Source of the DNA: Ochotona curzoniae
Taxonomy: Eukaryota; Chordata; Mammalia; Lagomorpha; Ochotonidae
Length of the DNA stretch: 64,000 bases
Assembly (NCBI RefSeq): GCF_017591425.1
Contig: NW_024467101.1
Location: forward strand, 10,490,918-10,554,917
Direction: 5' to 3'
Part shown: piece by piece, positions 41,380 through 50,774 of the stretch
How positions within the stretch are numbered: the stretch's first letter is position 1
Layout of the letters: each line of letters starts with the position of its first letter
Translations under genes and position numbers: made by a program
The notes under the pieces: generated by a model
Database searches by the model: none
What the model saw: the letters and a program-made list of their open reading frames with translations, nothing else
What the model was told of the DNA's origin: nothing

Positions 41380-41580
41380 AGGCTACTTCATTAATTCTGC
41401 CTCTTTGTTCCTTGAGACATTTTACTCAATGATGACAGCCCACTGAGTCTGCCATTGGTCCCCTGATGCTTAATAACAAGGCCATTGTAATAGTAATTAA
41501 TTCTGATATTGAATATATTTTCATTAAAAGCATAAATGGCATGTCAGATTTACTGAGCTACAAGTGATCAGAGCCAGTCA
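41380..41580. promoter_or_regulatory. Candidate conserved noncoding element (speculative)
   Basis: Repeat-free AT-rich block with 'gtaatagtaattaattctga', 'ttttcattaaaagcataaat' and 'ctgatgcttaataacaaggc'. ATTA/TAAT words are dense, as in developmental enhancers. Based on composition only. Confidence 0.3.
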
Positions 41581-41711
41581 GCACAGCTCTGCTCTCTACA
41601 TACTACATGCTGAATAGTCCCAAACTCTCAGTTCCATTCTCTGCCTTCTCCCTATCTTGGAGGTTCTAATGACACCAACAGTGATGGCAATGATAATGAC
41701 TGTTTGGATGG

Positions 41712-42044
41712 GTATTTGGTGGAGCAGTGTGTAGGCTACTTGCGGGTACTTGTATTTTCATATCGGAGTGCCTAGATTTGGAGCTTTGCTCTCCTTCCAA
41801 TCCAGCTTCCTGTTTATGTGCATCCTGGGAGGCAGTGAGTGATAAATAAAGTTGTTGGGTCCCGACCATTCACATGGTAAGTTAGATTGAGTTTTGGGTT
41901 CCTAACTTTAACCTGGTCCAGCCACGGCTGGTATGGGCATTTGGGAATTAAGCCAACCCATGGTTGGAAGACCATTCTCATTCTCTTCCCCATACCCTTT
42001 CCCTGATTTTCAAATAAATAACAAAAATAAAAAATTTTAAAATT
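41712..42044 (+). repeat. Old CSINE
   Basis: 'ccttccaatccagcttcctg', 'gcatcctgggaggcagtgag', 'taacctggtccagccacggc' and the tail 'ttcaaataaataacaaaaat'. Diverged but full length. Confidence 0.82.
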
Positions 42045-42265
42045 ATTATTGTTAGTACTTATTGGCTGATTTCCATTTATCAGACATTCTTCAAAGTGCT
42101 TTATCCAAGTTACAAAGAATAATAATCTTTTTGAGTGGGTTCTTCTATGACTCCCACATACAGGTGAGAAATCTGAGGACCAGAGAAATGAGGGCATTTT
42201 CCTAGGGTCATACAGCTGGTGATGAGCAAGATTAGGGTTCATACTCAGACTGCCCAAAAACTTCT
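42045..42265 (+). repeat. MIR SINE, near full length
   Basis: 'tattgttagtacttattggc', 'caaagtgctttatccaagtt', 'acaggtgagaaatctgagga' and 'ggtcatacagctggtgatga' span most of MIR. Confidence 0.85.
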
Positions 42266-42995
42266 TTTCAAACCTCTAAGTAATATTCCTCCTGAAGTTA
42301 TCTGGAAACTAAATTTGGGGAAGCTATGATATAAATAACTATGGCTGGTATTCAATGCAAAGAGGTTTTGTGACTTATCTTGCAAGTTCTATGTATGTGG
42401 GAATCTTTGTGGAATAGGAGTCCTTAGCCTCTGCGTGATGGGACTTTGGGCTGGGTCAGTGTGCTGGGAAACTGTTCTGAAACAGTGGAGAGTGTCTCTA
42501 CCCAATATATGTCAGGTAGCTCCTCCCAGGTGTGGCAACCCCAAAAATGTCTCCTGCAAAGCCAAATTGCTCTCAGTGGAGCACTGCTGCTTTGGAGAAC
42601 ATTCTAGCCCAAAGGAGTCGGGGGATAATGGATGACGTCCTGGTGAGCTCCAGCATGTGGCTTACTCTGGTTCCACAAATCAGAAAATAGATATCTCTTT
42701 TTATTAAACCATTTGAAAATCATTTTCACTGCATGCATGATGAAAGGCCTTCCTCAAGTTTTCCCCTGTGATATTGGGAAACAACCAACAGGTTTTGTTT
42801 CTCTCCAATCATCTGATGCCTCTGCTGGAATACAGGGGATGATGGTGCCTGGCTTTCAGGATCATTTGCGGGTCTCAAGCAAAGTGCTGAGTATACATTA
42901 AGGGCTCACTGAATGCCAGGCCCTCGGCTTCCCTTGCACAGCTGGATGGGGCTTCTTTGAGGGGAAGAGAAGTGTGATGCCACAGACGAAACTCT
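42266..42995. other. No gene recognised
   Basis: Mixed DNA. A short MIR/L2-like trace ('cactgaatgccaggccct') occurs near 42907. Confidence 0.45.
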
Positions 42996-42999
42996 TCAT

Positions 43000-43111
43000 G
43001 GTATGGGTTCTATCCTTGTCAATGTCTGGCTGTATAACCTTACCTGAGTCATAGGCCCTCTCTAAACCTCACTGTTTATCAAGTGAGGGACTTGGGCTAG
43101 AAAATTCTTCT
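43000..43111 (-). repeat. MIR SINE
   Basis: 'gtctggctgtataaccttac' and 'ccctctctaaacctcactgt' are reverse-strand MIR words. Its end abuts the next SINE. Confidence 0.75.
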
Positions 43112-43352
43112 AGGGATTGGTTCTGTGGCATATGAGGCTAAGCCTCTGCCCATGGTGCCAGTGTTCCATATGGGAGCTGGTTTGCACCCTGGCTTCTCCA
43201 CCTCCAAATCATCTTCCTGCTCATGCAACTGGGAAAACAGTGAAAGACAGCCCAAGTTCTTGGGTCCCTGCACCCCTGTGGGAGACCCACTTGATGCTAC
43301 TGACTCTGGGCTTTTGTCCTGGCTCAGCCCCAGCCCAGCTGTTGTGGTCACA
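43112..43352 (+). repeat. CSINE, 3'-truncated
   Basis: 'ttggttctgtggcatatgag', 'gctaagcctctgcccatggt', 'gtgttccatatgggagctgg' and 'cacccctgtgggagacccac'. It lacks the CT-rich segment and tail. Confidence 0.88.
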
Positions 43353-43395
43353 AATGATGTTATAACTATGCAATTCCATCCCACTTTCACGATAC

Positions 43396-43592
43396 AAGGA
43401 TACTTCAAAAAGTTCAAAACCAATGGAATCACGAGATAAGTATATTTTGGCACAAGACTGCAATCCATGTGCAATTTTTCACCATATCGTGTATTCTTTG
43501 TAGACACTTCATATGCATGATTTCAATTGTTTTGGAACCAGAATAAACTTATCTTTAAATTTCGTTGTCCATGAACTTTTTAATGCATCCTG
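43396..43592. repeat. Mariner-like MITE, best-preserved copy
   Basis: The left end 'caaggatacttcaaaaagtt' with 'gagataagtatattttggca' and the right end 'ccagaataaacttatcttta' with 'tccatgaactttttaatgca' are inverted copies of one another over about 55 bases. Total length is about 195 bp with no coding capacity. Preceded by TA, as expected for Tc1/mariner insertion; the right flank has TG. Confidence 0.78.
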
Positions 43593-43676
43593 TGGAACTT
43601 TAGAAATAAAACTTCTGGGATTCAATAAGGAGACTTCAGTCAGTAAGCATTGGGGACACCCAGTTGTATGCTAGAT

Positions 43677-43681
43677 GTGTA

Positions 43682-43716
<35 letters not shown>
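43677..43716. repeat. Microsatellite (TG)n(AG)n, short
   Basis: 'tgtgtatgtgtgtgtgtg' passes into 'aagagagagagag'. Confidence 0.95.
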
Positions 43717-44484
43717 AAGGATCTGTACATACAAACATAACAGGGGATATGACATTATCCTATTCTAAGTCTCTTAGAATATTACTGACTTGTTGAATAA
43801 AAGAATCATTGCTAAGCCTAACAACAATACTGATAGCAGCAGACATGAGTGAGTGCTGCTGTGTGCTGGGTCTCACCTCAAGGTCACTGCGTGCACCTTC
43901 ACAGCCTCCCTAACACCTCTCCATGGCAGGCACAGGGACTCCATTTCATACAATGGGCACCGGAGAGGCTCCCAGAGTGGGAACCATTTCACCCATCACT
44001 TTGTGAAGATGTGGCACAGCCAGATTTTCCCAGCCAGTTTTTCTCCCATGTCCCTGGGATGTTAACAAGTGCAATGGTTGGTCTCAATTAAGGGGGGTGA
44101 GCATGTGTAACCAAGATGCTAATTGGCAATTAGACAATGGGAACACTACAAGGTTAGAAAAGCATCGCGTCTCCATGGACTGGAGCAGGCAACAGAGGTA
44201 ATATTTAATTGGGCTTTGAAGGCTTGTGGGAGAGTCAGATGGACAGGAGCAGAAGCTGAGCTGTGGGAGCAAAGAAAGGGATTTGAGGTCATTTCATTCT
44301 TTGTTCAGCGTTGCCTGCCTCTTTCAAAGGAAGCTTGCCAGTTCCAGTTCCTCCTTCCCATGCTTACTCCTTTCCTTGTAACTCTTTGTTCGCTCTCATC
44401 TTTTATCCCTACATTCCTTCATGTGTTTCCTAAACCAATCAGCCGTGAGTCAAATTTCCTTCAAGATTTAGTTAATATTACTTG
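43717..44484. other. No gene; AT-rich core near 44105-44215
   Basis: Mixed DNA. 'gatgctaattggcaattaga' (about 44116) and 'gtaatatttaattgggcttt' (about 44198) are homeodomain-like words without repeat identity. A 159-codon open frame (44123-44602) owes its end to the downstream (GA)n. Confidence 0.4.
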
Positions 44485-44509
44485 TCAGGCAGATTTACAG
44501 AGAGAAGGA

Positions 44510-44574
<65 letters not shown>

Positions 44575-44813
44575 TTTATTTGTTGGTTCATTTCCCGATT
44601 GACTGCAATGGCTGGAGTTGAACCCACCCAAAGCCAGGAGCCTGAAGCTTCTTCTGAGTCTCCTGTATGAGTACAGGGTTTCAAGGCTACTTTCCCAGTC
44701 CATAAGCAGGGAACTGGATGAGAAATAGAGCAGCTGGGGCACGAATCGGCTCCCATATGGGATGCTAGTGCTGCAGGCAGAGAATTAGCCTGCTATGTCA
44801 CCATGCTGGCACA
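44485..44813 (-). repeat. CSINE with a 60-bp (AG)n expansion
   Basis: 'ggcagatttacagagagaag', then an uninterrupted (GA)n run at 44511-44570, then 'gttggttcatttcccgattg', 'aagcagggaactggatgaga' and 'ctcccatatgggatgctagt', ending 'catgctggcac'. The microsatellite sits within the SINE's CT-rich segment. Confidence 0.95.
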
Positions 44814-44897
44814 ATCCATCTGATACTTATTGTGCGAAACAGGCCAGCACTTTACCCCCTCCCCACTTCCCTTGCTTTTCTTTTTCCATTTATTTTC

Positions 44898-45020
44898 TTC
44901 CCTTATTCATCCATTCTTTTACTCAATGTGGATTCCCTGAGTGTTAGTTCTGTACATATTCAGTGATTCCTGCTATGTGAGAGTTTAGAATGCATGGAGG
45001 GAAAGTTAGGCAAAGGATTG
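44898..45020 (-). repeat. L2 LINE 3' end
   Basis: 'tcccttattcatccattctt', 'gattccctgagtgttagttc' and 'tgagagtttagaatgcatgg' match the reverse-strand L2 end. Confidence 0.55.
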
Positions 45021-45194
45021 TAGCCCTAGGCAGCTGCTTCTGTAGCAGAGGTGGCAGGCAGTGGCATGAGGCTGATGAGGTCCCCATGGAGAACACACTG
45101 GTGCAGAATATGCCCCATGCTCTCCCCTGGCAATAAGATGGGGTTCCCTTAAGGCACTTGGGAAAGTGCAAAGAACCCTGCATGGAGATTCAAA

Positions 45195-45310
45195 AGCTCC
45201 CATGACCTAATGCTAATTATGCAGCTGAGTCTCAGTCTCCTCATCTGTACAGTGGGCACACACAACTGTTATTCTACCTGCTACAAAGGGGTGTGGGAGC
45301 ACTGAAGAGG
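45195..45310 (-). repeat. MIR SINE
   Basis: 'gctgagtctcagtctcctca' and 'tctgtacagtgggcacacac' are reverse-strand MIR landmarks. Confidence 0.75.
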
Positions 45311-45409
45311 AGCAAGCTGAGGGAAGGCTCATGACTATTGCAGTTGCTGTTTTCCTGTTCCATGAAGACATCAGCATCCTTGGCTAGGGTTTCCCAGTTC
45401 TGTTGATCA

Positions 45410-45484
45410 GGATTCATGAACCCCAGTACTCAGAGCAATGATGGTTGCAAGCACTCAATAAATATTTACTGAATGAATAAATGA
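45410..45484 (+). repeat. L2 LINE 3' end
   Basis: 'gcactcaataaatatttact' plus 'gaatgaataaatga' is the typical L2 3' terminus. Confidence 0.75.
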
Positions 45485-45820
45485 TAACTTCCATTCTTCA
45501 GATAGGACATCTGGAGCTTAGAAGGGTGGATGGAACCAATTAACCATAGTTCCCTCTTAGATGACAGATCTAGAGTTCTAGAGATCAAGCTCATGTCTGC
45601 CCTTCACTTCCTAGGAGGCTTCATTCCACCACTGTCAAAGCTAGCCGCTACCCCGTCTCAGCTGCCTCTTCACCAACCTGATGTCTTGGTAGTGGTGCCC
45701 ATTCTTTGTCTCATGACAATCGCTGTCTGTGGGCATTGCATGTCTGCCTGCATTGCCAAGGCCATGTCTGCCCTAGTCGGCTACCCGAGACTCCTTTGGG
45801 CTTCTCCTCTCAGCTGACTT
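45485..45820. other. No gene recognised
   Basis: Mixed DNA with possible L2 upstream words. No domain in the short open frames. Confidence 0.4.
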
Positions 45821-45821
45821 T

Positions 45822-45822
45822 G

Positions 45823-45871
<49 letters not shown>
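45822..45871. repeat. (TG)n microsatellite
   Basis: About 25 uninterrupted TG units. Confidence 0.98.
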
Positions 45872-45873
<2 letters not shown>

Positions 45874-46269
45874 AAAAACTTCTTTAGAAAACAGTGAGTT
45901 CATTGGCATAAATACATTCCCTGGGCTTTGAATATGAATCCATATCAAAAAGGGTCTGGAGTCAGAGACATGGTTCCTATGGGAAATGGAAGAGCAAGTC
46001 TTGGGCTCAGCGACTGTTCTCATTTCTTGATTTTTTCAAAATGTCAGTGTTATAAATTGGAGTGCAAGAAAAAGCACAGAGAGCCCAGCCTGCTCTAGTC
46101 TTGTGTCTGTTTCTATTGTGAGGATGTCTCTATTCTACTTTTATTACTGATGTTTGAGTGGGAAGAAGTAAAGTTCCTATCTCTTCAATGTCTCCTCTGA
46201 AGAGCTGGCCATATTCACAAGCACTGGCTCATGGAGACGTCAAAACTATCTTGTGAAGAAGGTGGTGTG

Positions 46270-46374
46270 ATCTCTCCTTGGCCAGTGGAGGGTCCTGAAG
46301 CGAAGGCAAATGAGGGGCTAATTAGTGGCTCAACCAGAACTCAAACTCATGACATTGCAGTATGCCCCTTTCAA
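46270..46374 (+). repeat. Probable MIR fragment hosting a telomere-repeat insertion
   Basis: 'ggctaattagtggctcaacc' and 'agaactcaaactcatgacat' resemble the MIR 3' half (agctagtaagtggcagagcc ... actcaaacccaggtct). The telomeric block starts at its end. Confidence 0.55.
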
Positions 46375-46439
46375 GCCCTAACCCTAACTCTTCTGAGACT
46401 CCTAACCCTAACCCTAACCCTTCAGCATGCCCCTTTCAA
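46358..46439. repeat. Interstitial telomeric (CCCTAA)n block flanked by 17-bp direct repeats
   Basis: 46375-46422 holds ccctaa units (two, then a 14-base interruption 'ctcttctgagactc', then further units ending 'ccctt'). It is bracketed by 'cagtatgcccctttcaa' (46358-46374) and 'cagcatgcccctttcaa' (46423-46439), 16 of 17 identical. The layout fits insertion of telomeric DNA at a staggered break with duplication of the site, or a tandem duplication around a telomere-like seed. Confidence 0.93.
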
Positions 46440-46559
46440 ACTCAGCCTCTGCAGAAATTTGAGGCCAGAGGGAGGTTTGTGGTGAATATAAAGAGCAAAC
46501 CACCATTTGCTGTAGGGCATGGAGGCTTAGTTCTCCGTTCTATTTCACAGCTGTGAAAA

Positions 46560-46870
46560 AGGCATACATGCCATGGTATCCGTCAGGGATTGTGCAAGGA
46601 CTCTGTTGTGGATGATGAAATCCATAGCCATCCAAGTCTCTTCAATGAGATGGTTCAATATTTGTATACAATCTATGCCGTGCTCCTGTATCCTTAAATC
46701 ATCCTTAGATGACTTGCTCACATAAGATAAGCAGTTGTTCCATTATGGTGAAATCATGATAAGGAAGATGTTTGTGCATGATCAGTACTGATGCAGTTCT
46801 TTCTTGAGTATTTTTGACCCAAGGTTGGTTGAATCTGTGAATGTGAAGCAAATGGGTTCCAGGGCATGCC
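46560..46870 (+). repeat. Tigger-type (TcMar-Tigger) transposon fossil
   Basis: 'ggtatccgtcagggattgtg', 'aatatttgtatacaatctat', 'taaatcatccttagatgact' and 'gacccaaggttggttgaatc' match the pogo/Tigger-type non-autonomous repeat end to end. No transposase frame. Confidence 0.8.
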
Positions 46871-46929
46871 TGTCTATTACTCACACTTCAGAAGGCTTTG
46901 GTTGGAGCTGCAGAGGGGTAACAAAATCC

Positions 46930-47000
46930 TATTTATAATGCATTTAGCTCTGGCCTAATGCATAACATGCCCTTGACAAATACAAGGCATTATTATTTTT
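46930..47000 (-). repeat. Probable MIR 5' end
   Basis: 'acaaatacaaggcattatta' and the preceding 'taatgcataacatgccc' resemble the reverse-strand MIR start. Confidence 0.45.
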
Positions 47001-47690
47001 CTTTCTTTCTACATGACAATTGCTTATATAATATCTGCATCTGTTTCCCTACTTTGTATAAAAGGCAGGAAGCGTCCATAATTTTCCCTGCACCCCACAC
47101 TCAGGAGGCTGGCTGGACAGAGAAGGGACTCGCCAACTTTACAGAAGAGCACGTGGCTGTGCATATCCTGGGTCCACACCAGTCTCTGAAGTACCTTTAG
47201 TGTCCAAAATTCAATTTGTCTCTTATGAGAGAAGGCTAGGCACCTGGCTTTCCATCACTGCAGGTGGCAAGGGGATCTTGGCAGCTTCCGGATGGCAAGA
47301 TCAAATGGGAATTTCCAGCTGAAAGTCCTAGAGAGGATCATGTTGAATTTGCCAGGTCCACTTGGGGTCATAGGAGCCCACCTTGAATTGACCTCAGGCC
47401 CTTGTCATCCATTTCTCAGATTGGTGTAGTGAGACCCAGAAAAATGGAGAAGAAAAGAGGGAAAGGAGGGAGAGAGGGAGAGAGGAAGAGAGAGAGAAAG
47501 GGGAGACTGTCTCATAGTCACACAAAAAAGAATTGTTGTATGAATAAGATCTTAGATAAGTACCTAATTAATCACAGTATGTGTGTACATCCTAGCAGAA
47601 AAGAGAGAGAGAGAGAGAGAGATGCATCTGTGGAAATGACACTTGAAGTCTAAAGAGATGGAGGGGAGACTTGATGTAGAGAATGTTTGG
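47001..47690. other. No gene; purine-rich patches
   Basis: A GA-rich tract at 47445-47510 and (AG)n at 47602-47622 account for the low-complexity open frame at 47402-47653. No known repeat otherwise. Confidence 0.5.
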
Positions 47691-47694
47691 CAAA

Positions 47695-47910
47695 GAATAA
47701 GAACAGGTGCCAAGGCCCTGTGGTGGGAGGAGCCAGAAGAAAGTCAGTGTTCTGAAGGAAAGGAAAGAGAGGGAGGGTGGCAGTGATTTGGAATGAGTAA
47801 GAAGGCTGAGTCACGAAGGCATTGCAAATTGTGGTTTCAAGAGCGGCAGGGCTATGCTCAATATGCTGGCATGATCGGGTTGGGTCTGGGGCTTTTCACT
47901 ATGGTGCGAG
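47695..47910 (-). repeat. L2 LINE fragment
   Basis: 'aacaggtgccaaggccctgt' and 'ggtgggaggagccagaagaa' match the L2 word 'agcaagtgcaaaggccctgagg' and following, reverse strand. Confidence 0.65.
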
Positions 47911-48479
47911 AAAAGGAAGAATGGGCTATTTCCAAGCTCTGACTCTGGCGCCTGCCAGCCGTGTGACCCTGGGAGTGCAGGTCGTCATACCAGCTCATTA
48001 AACTATTCAGCAGCATCAACCAGGTAATAATGTACAAGCGACTGTGGTCACCACTCCCCCAAAGAACACCAGACTAGAATGTCAGAATTCCTGGGTCAGA
48101 CCCCAGTGCTGCCCATTTGCTCCTCCACCCACCCCAGAGAGGCAGGAGATCCCAGTCAACCATTGGATTTGGTCCTAGACATTTGGGGGTGCACTTCACC
48201 ACTTAGCTTTGTGGGTCTTGAGCCATTGTCTTTTGTGTATGCAGACTGGGGGCAGCAACAAGCATTCAATAACGGCATGGTGGTATGAATTTGATGAGCA
48301 TGAACAGCATGGTGTCTGGTAAAACATGGATGAGATTATTATTCTTCCCAGGGACTAACTGCTGAGACTTAGAAGGACAATGCCTCTACTCACTGGATTG
48401 TTGCTCAGGGCAATACATGGGAGAAACCACGGATGCTCATTAAAATAAGCCAGTCCTCTCTCCACCGCCCCCCCCAAAA
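47911..48479. other. MIR-like scraps, no gene
   Basis: MIR-like reverse words at 47930-47995 ('ccagccgtgtgaccctggga') and a diverged MIR-like stretch at 48290-48450 ('gctcattaaaataagcc' at its end). Followed by 'cccccccc' and an A run at 48465-48486. Confidence 0.45.
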
Positions 48480-48815
48480 AAAAAAAACTATCCAAAGTTG
48501 TCCTCATATACACAGCATGAAAAGATTAACCATAGAGCAGTAAGACTAACATTTTGAGATTTGACTATTGTTTAAAGCCTTTGTCTGTACTCTTGAGGAA
48601 CAATAGTTTGCTTTTTTCCTACTTGCTAGTTGTTGATTTCTTTACCTAGTGGAGTGTTAAGCCTGTGATTGCAAAGTACACAGAAAACGTGCCATTGTCA
48701 AAATTAAAAGGAAGGAGGAGGATGACGACTGGGAAGTAGCACTAGGCTCCTAAATCCTATTGTAAGTACACAAACATTGTTCACTTTATATACAACAATA
48801 CGTTAAAATGAAAAA
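48480..48815 (+). repeat. Probable L1 3' UTR relic
   Basis: 'gaggaacaatagtttgcttt', then the purine-rich 'aaaaggaaggaggaggatga' and the AT-rich end 'acaatacgttaaaatgaaaa' resemble L1 3' UTR layout as I recall it from lagomorph L1. Tentative. Confidence 0.4.
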
Positions 48816-49105
48816 GAAAGAACTGTAGGGATACAGGCCAGTTGTACCTTAGGAGGTGGAATGATTTCTCAGAGATGCTCTAAGACAACTCAATGCCAGG
48901 TTGAAGTTGCGTGAAGAGCTGGGCTCCATCTGCAACACTTCTACCACCTGACAATGAGGACTGGGTGGGCAAGATACCAGTCCCCCCTACTTCTGCTCCT
49001 TCTCTCTGAGCTTTGCTTCCTACAGGCGCTATCCTTTTAAGCTCACTGGATGGCTGGGTGGGGTGTGGGAGAAAGAGTGGATGAGAATCATTCAAATCCA
49101 ATTTG
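48816..49105. other. No feature recognised
   Basis: Mixed DNA. Confidence 0.45.
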
Positions 49106-49109
49106 CCAG

Positions 49110-49330
49110 GTTTGACCAAGTGCTCCTGTCAGCAGATAAATCACCCCAGCTCAGACTCCTAACAGGGAAAAGTGCGGCTGGTTTAGTGCTTTGCAAAGCT
49201 TGCTTCAGGCATTAGGCCATTCACTTGGTTCTGCAGATAAGGCCCAGCTAATCGCACAAGATGCCTAATCTCCCTACAGCTCTCTCATGCTAAATGGCTC
49301 CTTTCTCCTTTCAGGTAAAAGCATTTGAAA
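49110..49330. promoter_or_regulatory. Candidate conserved noncoding element (speculative)
   Basis: Repeat-free. GATA-type words recur ('cagcagataaatcacc', 'tctgcagataaggccc', 'gatcgctgataagcc') among 'ctaatcgcac' and 'cctaatctcc'. Inferred from composition only. Confidence 0.3.
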
Positions 49331-49443
49331 GATCGCTGATAAGCCATGGGATTGAAAACTGATCCAAACCTGCCCCAGGTTACAGGGGCATGACCTTCAA
49401 GCTATGACACAAAGAGTTGCTTTCATTCTTTCATTAATCTCTA

Positions 49444-49535
49444 TATTTTAAAGGCAGGGTGACAAGCAGAGAGAAGCCCAGGGAGAAATCTTCCACCTGG
49501 GGGGTTCATTCTCCAGATGACCACAAAGGCCAGGG
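49444..49535 (-). repeat. CSINE fragment, part of a SINE mosaic
   Basis: 'ttttaaaggcagggtgacaa' and 'cattctccagatgaccacaa' are the tail-side 90 bases of a minus-strand C repeat that stops at 'ccagggctgg'. Confidence 0.7.
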
Positions 49536-49634
49536 CTGGTGGCGATGCAGGAGGAATGCCCTTTGCCATTTGGTCCACCACTGCAGGAAGCAATCTGTTA
49601 GGGAAGTTCTTCAAGCAACAATCAAGATAACCAG

Positions 49635-49731
49635 GGCTGGGGGCGATGCTGCGGTGTGATAGGCTAATTCTCTACCTGCAGTGTTAACATCCCATATTGG
49701 CACCAGTTCTAATCCTAGCTGTTTCACTTCT
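49635..49731 (+). repeat. CSINE head fragment, part of a SINE mosaic
   Basis: 'ggctgggggcgatgctgcgg', 'ttctctacctgcagtgttaa' and 'catcccatattggcaccagt' are the first 100 bases of a plus-strand C repeat, truncated at 'gtttcacttc'. Confidence 0.8.
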
Positions 49732-49734
49732 TGA

Positions 49735-49968
49735 AAGACTTTAACTGCCTCTGGCTGGAGCTGGGAGCCAAGAACTATTTCAGATCTCTCCCTAGGGAGC
49801 AGAAACCAAATTATTGAGCCATTGCTGCTGCCTTCCAGGATCTTCATTGACAGGAAACTGGAGTCAGGAGCAAGGGTGAAATATTAAATTCAGGTACTTT
49901 GATGGCAGGGATGGGGGTGGCAACAACATCCCGATCAGCATCTTAACCACTGGCTAACCAATGCCTTT
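49735..49968 (-). repeat. Old CSINE, part of a SINE mosaic
   Basis: 'gctgccttccaggatcttca', 'caggaaactggagtcaggag' and 'gatcagcatcttaaccactg' on the minus strand. Confidence 0.75.
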
Positions 49969-49974
49969 CTTTTC

Positions 49975-50120
49975 AGTTCAGTAAACATGTATTTACCGCC
50001 TACTCAATCAGTACCTTGTAACTCCCCGAGTCCTTGTTGGCACATGCCAGGTACTCTGAATGCATTATCCTATTTTTTTTATCTTATGTGTTTAATCATT
50101 TAGCTTCTCAGTCATTTGAA
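49975..50120. repeat. Possible L2/MIR remnants
   Basis: 'cagtaaacatgtatttaccg' is L2-like (minus). 'acatgccaggtactctgaat' is MIR-like (plus). Both are short. Confidence 0.35.
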
Positions 50121-50590
50121 AACCCAACGCCTGCCTTCTAAATAAACAAAACCAAAACCTTATTTGTTTTCCAAATCATGACTCTATAGTCTGTTTTTGC
50201 TCCTTCTCCTTCAGTCTTTTTCTAACTATAGGCTGCCCACTTTCTTCTTCTCCTTCTCCAAATCTAGGCTAACTGGCTCCCAAATTCTTTTGTTGAGGCT
50301 TCTTAAAAAACAAGGTGCTGCCGCCTGCCTGTTCACACCTTCCTCTGGGCAAGCTGCTTCCTCCCTGAATCCTGTTCGAGCTCCGGCCCTCTAGTTCTCT
50401 TTCATCAAACACTTGGCATAATGCTCTTGTTTTGTGTAATTCTAGTTCCTTCAGAATTGGATCATTTTGTTCTTGTTTTTTTTTTTTTCCTCTTCCATTT
50501 ATTCTGCATCAGGAAATGCTTAACCTTTGATTCCAGGCCCTGCTGAATGTTCTGTCTGGGAAAATGGATCTAGAACATCAATAGCTAAGA
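50121..50590. other. No gene; pyrimidine-rich
   Basis: T/C-rich mixed DNA with a T run at about 50477-50490. Confidence 0.45.
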
Positions 50591-50591
50591 A

Positions 50592-50756
50592 TAGCTCATG
50601 TTCTCCCCTTCTCTTGCCTCGGTGAAGTGCTTTACATTCAGCAGCTCATTGAATCTTGAGAATAGCTCTGTGAGGCAGGTGCTCACCCTGCTTTCATTAT
50701 TCAGTTGAAAACACTGGGCTCAGAGAGAAACAGCCGGCCCAAGGACACACACAACC
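50592..50756 (+). repeat. MIR SINE
   Basis: 'ggtgaagtgctttacattca', 'tagctctgtgaggcaggtgc' and 'ggcccaaggacacacacaac' are plus-strand MIR landmarks. The next SINE is inserted just after it. Confidence 0.82.
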
Positions 50757-50774
50757 AAAATTTACTCTCATGCC

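Noticed and set aside
44123..44602. 159-codon frame ending in a run of Arg-Glu
   Set aside because: The Arg-Glu run is the (AG)n microsatellite in a CSINE. The upstream part shows no domain.
46375..46422. Telomere-like repeats as a sign that the window is near a chromosome end
   Set aside because: Only a short block of units within unique and MIR-like sequence, flanked by direct repeats. An interstitial insertion is the better reading.
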